Below are positions 60,302 to 64,000 of a stretch of 64,000 bases of DNA, piece by piece. A program made the translations under genes and the position numbers. Location of the stretch: the NCBI RefSeq assembly GCF_036346295.1, contig NZ_CP107819.1, positions 6,944,001-7,008,000 of the forward strand. Reading direction: 5' to 3'. Source of the DNA: Streptomyces sp. NBC_00536. GTDB taxonomy: Bacteria > Actinomycetota > Actinomycetes > Streptomycetales > Streptomycetaceae. Under the pieces are notes generated by a model. That model was not told the origin of the DNA, searched no databases, and saw nothing but the letters and a program-made list of their open reading frames with translations. Each line of letters opens with the position of its first letter. Position 1 is the stretch's first letter.

Positions 60302-62635
60302 TCACTGCGGGCCGGTGCTGTAGCGCCCTGATCGCGGGGCCCAGTCGTAGGGGCCGCGCATGACCGTGTGCAGGGCGTCGCGGAGGTAGCGGTCCAGGGC
60401 AGTGCGGTCGTGGGAGCCGAGCTGCTCCGTGCCATCGAGGGTGCGCAGTTCGCCTTCGAGATCGCGGAAGCGGGTGATGCGTGCGTGGAGCATGCCGAGC
60501 ACGCTGGCGCAGGCGTCGTCCTGATCGGCCCCGTTCGCGCGCCGGAGGATCAGCAGGAGGTTGTGCGGGTCCGAACCCGCGTCTTCCTTGGCCAGCGAGT
60601 AGAGGTCGTTGTGGAGGGAGTCGATCTCGGCGGCCAGGGTGCGCAGAGCGGTCACGGTGTCCGAGGCGAAGAGGTCGGCGGGGAGTTCGTAGTGGCCGAT
60701 CCGTTCGGCGAGGTCGAGCGTCGGCTGTACGCCGATGGTGTCGCGGCGCAGCCGCAGGTACTCGTCGACGGTCAGCGGGGTTCCGGATTGCCGGTTGGCG
60801 GCTTCCTGGACGTGCCCGTAGAGGTACGACCGCCAGTGGGCGGCGGCCCGCTCGCGCCAGGACGGTGACATGCCCTCGCGGCTGCGCAGCCACAGGTCGT
60901 GGAAGGCGCGGGCGAGCGGTGGCGCGTCGGGGGCGGGGTGCTGCTTCAGGGCGGCGGCGACCGCGTCGACCACCGTGCGGGCCTGTTCGGGGTCTTCGCC
61001 GGCCGGGCCGTCGAAGGCGTCGTCGAAGCAGAAGAACCAGCTCATCTGGTCGACGCCCAGGACCAGGTCCGGGCCGGTCGCGGCCGGGTGGAAGCGGGCC
61101 GCGAGTTCGGCGTAGTGGCCGCGGGCGTGGCGCTCGGCGGACTCGTCGGTGGGGAGCAGGCCGAAGGACTGCGGCCACTGCAGGTGTTCGGCGGCCGCGC
61201 GTGCGGCGTCGGGGCTGATCCGTGCGGGGAGCGGGAGGTGCAGGCCGGCGTCGCTCCGCGTGCCGCCGCTGCGGGTCTGCGCGGCGCGGGGCTGCGGGGA
61301 CATCTGGAGCAGGCTCGGGACCAGTACGGCGCCGGGCACCTCGCGGGGCGGCTCCTCGGACAGCGGGACCAGCCGCCAGCGAGCGGCGACGGTGGCGACG
61401 ACCGTGGCCATCTCCGTGAGGGCGAAGTGGTCGCCGATGCACTTGCGCGGACCGGCTCCGAACGGCAGGAAGGCCCAGCCGCGCGGGTCGGCGGTCAGCC
61501 ACCGGTCCGGGTCGAAGTCCATGGGGTTCGGGTAGAGGCCGGGGTCGCGGTGGATGGTGAGCGGGCTGAACAGCAGCTCGGTCCCCGCGGGGATCTCCAC
61601 TCCGCCGAGGACGACGCCGGGTCGGGCGGGCTGACGCATCAGGATCCAGGCGGGACTGCGCAGCCGGAGCGTCTCCCGGACCAGGTTCTGGGTGAAGACG
61701 AGCTTCGGCAGGTCCTCGAAGGTGACGGGCCTCGATCCGAGGACCTCGTCGAGTTCGGCGTGGAGCCTGCGCTCGATGTCGGGGCGGGAGCCGACTTCGT
61801 GGAAGAGCCAGGTGAGGCTGGTGGAGGCAGTCTCGATCCCGGCGGCCATGACGGTCATGACCTCGTCGTGGAGCTGGTCCGGGCTCATCGGCTCGCCCGT
61901 GTCGGCGTCGCGGGCGGCCATCAGCATGCCGAGGAGGTCCGCGCGGGGTTCTCCGTCGTCGAGGCGCTCACGAATCAGCCGGTCGACCACCTTGCGCAAC
62001 TGGGTGCCCGATTCCCGGAAGCGGCGGTTTCCGGGGGTGGGGAGGCGGTCGAGCCAGTCGACGGGCGAGACGACGCGGCGCATCAGCGCGTGGACGTAGG
62101 TGGGCAGCCAGCGCCGGATGAGGCGGACCTCCTCGTTGCCCAGGGCGCTGCCGAAGAGGGCCTTGGCCACGGCCTCGCTGCCGATCGCGTACATCTCGGA
62201 GGCGACGTCGATCGTGCTGTCGGGTGTCCAGGCTTCGGAGTACGTGGTGGCGCTCAGGCGCATGACGCCGGTGTAGGAGTTGAGCTTCTCGCGGTGGAAG
62301 GCGGGGATCATCAGGCGGCGCTGGCGGCGGTGGAAGTCGCCCTCGGAGTTGGGCAGTCCGTTGCCGAGGAAGGGGCGGGACTTCTGGAAGTAGCGGCCCT
62401 TCTCGTAAGAGGCCGCGTCGGTCACGAGCATCTCCCGCAGGAGCGTGGGCGAGTTCACGGCGTACACGGACAGGGTGCCGAGCCGGATCTCCACCAGGTC
62501 GCCCAGGGGGCGGATCGACTGCAGTACGCCGATCGGGTCGCGCAGCAGCGCAAGCGAGTGCCCCACCAGGGGCAGGCACCCGGGAGCGGTGGCGACCGTG
62601 CGGGGCGGCAGGTATGCGGGGGCGTCCGTAGTCAC
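60302..62635 (-). CDS. Cytochrome P450-terpene cyclase fusion protein
   Basis: A 777-residue two-domain enzyme. Residues 1-445 are a full cytochrome P450: I-helix AGIETAS (265-271), ExxR ETLR (321-324), FDPDRW (374-379) and haem loop FGAGPRKCIG with Cys399. A Gln/Arg/Gly-rich linker (about 446-468) leads to a class I terpene cyclase: aspartate-rich DDAFD (538-542), RRDTIG (630-635), NSE triad NDLYSLAKE (Asn676, Ser680, Glu684) and terminal RY (771-772). It would cyclise a prenyl diphosphate and oxidise the hydrocarbon. GTG 62635 follows AAGGA at seven bases. No redox partner or prenyl synthase gene is in the window. The product is unknown. Confidence 0.93.
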   Translation of the reverse strand: MTTDAPAYLPPRTVATAPGCLPLVGHSLALLRDPIGVLQSIRPLGDLVEIRLGTLSVYAVNSPTLLREMLVTDAASYEKGRYFQKSRPFLGNGLPNSEGDFHRRQRRLMIPAFHREKLNSYTGVMRLSATTYSEAWTPDSTIDVASEMYAIGSEAVAKALFGSALGNEEVRLIRRWLPTYVHALMRRVVSPVDWLDRLPTPGNRRFRESGTQLRKVVDRLIRERLDDGEPRADLLGMLMAARDADTGEPMSPDQLHDEVMTVMAAGIETASTSLTWLFHEVGSRPDIERRLHAELDEVLGSRPVTFEDLPKLVFTQNLVRETLRLRSPAWILMRQPARPGVVLGGVEIPAGTELLFSPLTIHRDPGLYPNPMDFDPDRWLTADPRGWAFLPFGAGPRKCIGDHFALTEMATVVATVAARWRLVPLSEEPPREVPGAVLVPSLLQMSPQPRAAQTRSGGTRSDAGLHLPLPARISPDAARAAAEHLQWPQSFGLLPTDESAERHARGHYAELAARFHPAATGPDLVLGVDQMSWFFCFDDAFDGPAGEDPEQARTVVDAVAAALKQHPAPDAPPLARAFHDLWLRSREGMSPSWRERAAAHWRSYLYGHVQEAANRQSGTPLTVDEYLRLRRDTIGVQPTLDLAERIGHYELPADLFASDTVTALRTLAAEIDSLHNDLYSLAKEDAGSDPHNLLLILRRANGADQDDACASVLGMLHARITRFRDLEGELRTLDGTEQLGSHDRTALDRYLRDALHTVMRGPYDWAPRSGRYSTGPQ

Positions 62636-63323
62636 GTTCTCGTCCTTGGGGTTGCGCGTTCCCGCAGCGGTTCGGAGGCGCCGGCGAGGCGGTTGCGGGG
62701 CGAGCGGGCACTCCGGCGGCCCGTTGGCAGGCTTCCGACGCCCTCGGAGAGCCAGGCTAGGTTTGCCCGCTATCGGGACGGAATGCGCAACCGTCCGGGC
62801 TTCCTGCGCGAGAGTCCGGCACGGCCCGTTCTGGACTCTCGCGCAGGTATCGCGTACGGGCGAACTAGTTGGGCCGCAGGACCGCTGCCTCCTCGTGGCT
62901 ACCATGAGCTTTTGATCGGTCGCGCGCTGTAACGGAGGCGTCATGCGCGGTCCAATGTCCGGTAGCGGGGGCAAGCAGGGGGTATCTCCCCTGGGGCTCG
63001 CCGATGTCACTTCGAGGCCCACGGTCTTCACATGCATGGGCCGCAGCTACAGTGCGGCCCGATCCGACGACGAGGTCGTCATCCAGGACGTCACGGACAT
63101 CACTCATCCGCTTCCCTTGGGTCAGGCGGAACCGTGCGCGGACACCCTCTGGAGCGTTCGCACGCCCCGGGGTATGCCGGCCGGCCGTACGGACGGGACG
63201 CTCCAGGCGGTCGCCGCGCTGCGCGGGGTCTCCTGGCCGCCCCGCGACCCCTGCCACCAAACCGGGTAGGGGTCACAGGGGCGGGCGGCCAGTGCTGCGG
63301 GCAGCGCAGGCGCAGCGGTCGGC
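62636..63323. other. 688-bp gene-poor region between regulator and fusion gene
   Basis: This region carries the inverted repeat at 62803-62847. A plus-strand frame at 62943-63269 (108 codons) has GGAGG four bases before its ATG, but its third-position G/C (about 80% by hand count) is below that of the neighbours and I recognise nothing in it. A minus-strand frame in the same place is equally weak. I do not call either as a gene. Confidence 0.5.
62803..62847. promoter_or_regulatory. 15-bp perfect inverted repeat upstream of the fusion gene
   Basis: CCTGCGCGAGAGTCC (62803-62817) and GGACTCTCGCGCAGG (62833-62847) are exact complements with a 15-nt spacer. It lies 168-212 bp upstream of the P450-terpene cyclase start. 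It could be a regulator site or a terminator for transcription coming from the araC gene. Confidence 0.5.
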
Positions 63324-64000
63324 TCAGCTCGCCCGAGCGGCTTCCCGGTATCGGCGTGGGGCCACTCCGGTGGTGCGTTTGAAGGCGTTGCTGAAGGCGC
63401 TCTCGGAGCCGTAGCCCAGGGTGGCGGCGATGGCTGCCACGGGGGTGTCCTCCCGGCGCAGGGCGTGCTGGGCCAGGCGCATCCGCCAGGTGCACAGGTA
63501 GGTGAGGGGCGGGACGCCCGCGACCTCCTTGAAGCGCTGGGCGAAGCTGGTGCGGGACATGGCCGCGGCGCGGGCGAGTTCGGTGAGGGTCCAGGCGCGG
63601 GCCGGGTCTCCGTGCATGAGGCGCAGGGCGGGGGCGACGCGTTCGTCGGCGAGGGCGCGCAGCCAGCCCACCGGGTAGGCATCGGCGTTCGCGTTGGTCA
63701 GGAAGACGCGCAGGACCTGTACGAAGAGCAGCTGCGCGAGGTGCTCCGCCGCGAAGGCGGCCCCGGGGGCATCCGACCGCATTTCGTGGAGCGTCTGGTC
63801 CATGAGCCAGCAGGCCGCGGGCGCCTCGGCCGTGGTGGCGCTGACGTGCATCAGCGGCGGAAGGGCGCTCAGCAGCAGGTCCTTGCCGGTGGTGTTGAGG
63901 TCGATGTGGCCGCCGATCGTGACCGCGTCCCTCCCTTCGTCTCCGGCGTGGAAGAAGGTCTCGGTGGTCGCCCGGAGCACGGGCAGCGCGTCGATCGGCG
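63324..64000 (-). CDS. AraC-family regulator, partial (5' end outside window)
   Basis: At least 225 codons are visible, running off the right edge. The N-terminal part (IDALPVLRATTETFF, then SALPPLMHVS) matches the cupin-type sensor domain of AraC regulators. Residues near the end hold the double helix-turn-helix: LTELARAAAMSRTSFAQRFK and DTPVAAIAATLGYGSESAF, followed by TGVAPRRYRE. It is on the same strand as the fusion gene, 688 bp upstream, so it may control it. Confidence 0.88.
   Translation of the reverse strand, partial: PIDALPVLRATTETFFHAGDEGRDAVTIGGHIDLNTTGKDLLLSALPPLMHVSATTAEAPAACWLMDQTLHEMRSDAPGAAFAAEHLAQLLFVQVLRVFLTNANADAYPVGWLRALADERVAPALRLMHGDPARAWTLTELARAAAMSRTSFAQRFKEVAGVPPLTYLCTWRMRLAQHALRREDTPVAAIAATLGYGSESAFSNAFKRTTGVAPRRYREAARAS

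Noticed and set aside
62636..63037. In-frame N-terminal extension of the P450-terpene cyclase to 63037
   Set aside because: The extra 134 residues show no domain, cross the inverted repeat, and GTG 62635 has a good ribosome site and gives a normal P450 N-terminus.
62943..63269. Plus-strand frame of 108 codons with GGAGG before its ATG
   Set aside because: Third-position G/C is low for this genome and no motif is visible; an opposite frame is equally plausible, so I kept it as an unresolved intergenic remark.

Overview
The window is high-GC (about 70% or more by eye) chromosomal DNA with dense short-gap genes, many GTG starts and strong third-position G/C. Gene content points to Streptomyces or a close relative: a HrdB-type principal sigma factor, the linked ethylmalonyl-CoA pathway genes next to pssA/psd and an Ada-AlkA/Ogt pair (an arrangement I remember from Streptomyces coelicolor, not checked here), mycothiol-type and TIGR03086 proteins, and many secreted or lipoprotein hydrolases and transporters.

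Layout. 0-8 kb: glycerate kinase, BCCT osmolyte transporter, Nudix protein, DNA-alkylation repair pair (Ada-AlkA, Ogt) and phosphatidylethanolamine synthesis (PssA, Psd). 8.4-18 kb: ethylmalonyl-CoA (EMC) pathway block on the minus strand: 3-hydroxyacyl-CoA dehydrogenase (two fused copies), TetR regulator, crotonyl-CoA carboxylase/reductase, ethylmalonyl-CoA mutase, CoA-ester lyase, MaoC hydratase and acyl-CoA dehydrogenase. 18-29 kb: HEAT protein, secreted tripeptidyl-peptidase-like hydrolase, SRPBCC protein, then a tight five-gene plus-strand operon (DppA D-aminopeptidase, M20 peptidase, S9 peptidase, GNAT, arginase-fold protein whose two metal histidines are gone) and a DUF5107/TPR protein. 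29-40 kb: methyltransferase, TIGR03086 protein, an aminotransferase-fold protein with no lysine at all, two metallo-beta-lactamase-fold hydrolases, DedA, a membrane-anchored phosphodiesterase and an APC permease. 40-46 kb: hrdB, methyltransferases, folD under a ZTP riboswitch, XRE regulator, pterin dehydratase. 46-55 kb: lectin-like protein, aldo/keto reductase, and a branched-chain-type ABC importer whose two permeases and one ATPase are one polypeptide, followed by an acyl-CoA ligase. 55-60 kb: LysR regulator divergent from a bile-acid/sodium-symporter-type carrier, a 2Fe-2S protein, FdhD, FabH and tRNA-Leu(GAG).

The most unusual locus is at the right end. Just past tRNA-Leu, one 777-codon gene (60302-62635, minus) joins a complete cytochrome P450 to a complete class I terpene cyclase, with the catalytic motifs of both intact. 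It is preceded by a 15-bp perfect inverted repeat and an AraC-type regulator cut by the window edge. This looks like a single-protein cyclise-and-oxidise terpenoid system.

Repeats. Two almost identical 164-bp elements with 26-bp terminal inverted repeats lie at 6.5 kb and 57.4 kb in opposite orientation. A second dispersed element with the core GCCGGCGTTTGAGG sits at the ends of genes, mostly between convergent genes, and twice forms long inverted pairs. Both kinds can supply the stop codon of a neighbouring gene.

All identifications come from reading the sequence and remembered family motifs; no database search was run.
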